Below, piece after piece: positions 63,534 through 64,000 of a stretch of DNA of 64,000 nucleotides. The position numbers and the translations under genes were made by a program. Every line of letters begins with the position of its first letter. Position 1 is the stretch's first letter. Under the pieces are notes generated by a model. That model saw only the letters and a list, made by a program, of their open reading frames with translations, searched no databases and was not told where the DNA came from. Source of the DNA: Candidatus Accumulibacter proximus (GTDB lineage: Bacteria; Pseudomonadota; Gammaproteobacteria; Burkholderiales; Rhodocyclaceae); assembly GCA_016709675.1 (NCBI GenBank), contig JADJMH010000002.1:186001-250000 (forward strand), given 5' to 3'.

Positions 63534-64000
63534 CTACACAGCGTCAATCAGCGAGCGTGTGATGACCTTCAGAGCCAGCGTCTCCTCTGCCCCCTCGAAG
63601 ATCGACAGCACGCGCGCATCGAGGAAGTACCGACTGACTGCTGTTTCCTCGGCGTAGCCCATGCCGCCGTGAATCTGCATCGCTTCGCGGGTGAGCCATT
63701 CGGCCGTCCGGCAGGTAAACAGCTTGACCATGCTGGCTTCCATCTGGCCCTGTCCCTGATCCATCAATCGACCCACGGCATAGGTGAATTGGCGGGAAAT
63801 GGTCAACAGCGTTGCCATGCGCGCCAGCTTGACGAGCGTGAGCTGATAATCTCCGATGGGTTTGCCAAATGCCTTGCGCTCCTGCGAATAGGAAACCGCC
63901 TTTTCAAACGCCGCCTGCATGACGCCAATCGCCCGCGCGGCAGTTTGAATACGTCCGCCGGCAAATCCAGCCATCGTGAAGTAAAAGCCCTTGCCTTCGC
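63534..64000 (-). CDS. mcd: Methylsuccinyl-CoA dehydrogenase, C-terminal part
   Basis: This FAD acyl-CoA dehydrogenase oxidises (2S)-methylsuccinyl-CoA to mesaconyl-CoA and passes electrons to ETF. The window edge cuts it. About 155 residues remain, from EGKGFYFTMAGFAGGRIQTA to ITRSLIDAV. Visible parts are QAAFEKAVSYSQERKAFGKP, the helix-loop MQIHGGMGYAEE, and the FEGAEE stretch near the end. Assignment to Mcd rather than another dehydrogenase rests on the mch-ecm-ccr context. Confidence 0.85.
   Translation of the reverse strand, partial: EGKGFYFTMAGFAGGRIQTAARAIGVMQAAFEKAVSYSQERKAFGKPIGDYQLTLVKLARMATLLTISRQFTYAVGRLMDQGQGQMEASMVKLFTCRTAEWLTREAMQIHGGMGYAEETAVSRYFLDARVLSIFEGAEETLALKVITRSLIDAV

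Noticed and set aside
1..64000. CRISPR arrays, tRNA, rRNA, insertion sequences, attachment sites
   Set aside because: I looked for regular spaced repeats, tRNA arms and terminal inverted repeats with transposase genes and saw none; a covariance-model search would be decisive for small RNAs.

Overview
The window looks like chromosomal core sequence from a GC-rich betaproteobacterium of the Rhodocyclales, most likely close to 'Candidatus Accumulibacter'. That placement is inference from gene content: an ethylmalonyl-CoA pathway cluster beside phaJ and etfBA, a PPK2 polyphosphate kinase, cbb3 oxidase genes with ANR/FNR boxes, and a PEP-CTERM protein with a sigma-54 promoter. No rRNA, tRNA, CRISPR array, prophage or insertion sequence was seen.

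Layout. 1-7.4 kb: end of a succinate-semialdehyde dehydrogenase, a Gly/Cys-rich membrane protein, an L,D-transpeptidase interrupted by an amber codon, an isochorismatase-like hydrolase with a DUF1272 protein, two EamA exporters separated by a damaged poly-G stretch, and a dienelactone hydrolase. 7.5-13.5 kb: an XRE-type protein, a Cache-domain protein, ppk2, a VOC protein, a frameshifted malonyl-CoA decarboxylase and lgt. 13.5-20.9 kb: ilvD, a small cytochrome c and a complete branched-chain amino acid ABC transporter (livKHMGF). 20.9-25.7 kb: an EAL/HDOD signalling protein, a ferredoxin reductase, an epimerase-like protein, hemJ and a THUMP methyltransferase. 26.2 kb: a 50-residue PEP-CTERM protein under an apparent sigma-54 promoter with an upstream activator palindrome. 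26.4-32.1 kb: ribF-ileS-lspA-fkpB-ispH on the minus strand. 32.2-40.6 kb: ccoI, ccoS, ccoNOQP, ccoG, ccoH and a DUF3149 protein. 40.6-50.3 kb: a TonB-like protein, a Nudix hydrolase, motAB, an exported isoamylase, a glutathione S-transferase, purB, cytochrome c' and a cytochrome b561. 50.4-53.6 kb: yajC-secD-secF. 53.8-64 kb: methylsuccinyl-CoA dehydrogenase (partial), mesaconyl-CoA hydratase, ethylmalonyl-CoA mutase, meaB, ccr, a quinone oxidoreductase, phaJ and etfBA.

How the genes fit together. The last block covers the part of the ethylmalonyl-CoA pathway from crotonyl-CoA to methylmalyl-CoA. PhaJ can supply crotonyl-CoA from (R)-3-hydroxybutyryl-CoA, the PHB monomer, and EtfAB can take the electrons of methylsuccinyl-CoA oxidation. 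The entry enzyme Ccr carries an in-frame C-terminal pair of CBS domains, which suggests allosteric control by an adenylyl ligand; this is the most novel protein architecture in the window. The cco block is a complete high-affinity oxidase with its assembly factors. It has two class-II-like ANR/FNR promoters, one before ccoN and one before ccoG.

Data quality. Four conserved genes (an EamA exporter, malonyl-CoA decarboxylase, fkpB, etfA) each carry a single-base indel, three of them in homopolymers. The stretch 5089-5292 holds G runs of up to 25. Consensus or assembly error is a more likely cause than gene decay, and the broken genes should be read with that in mind.
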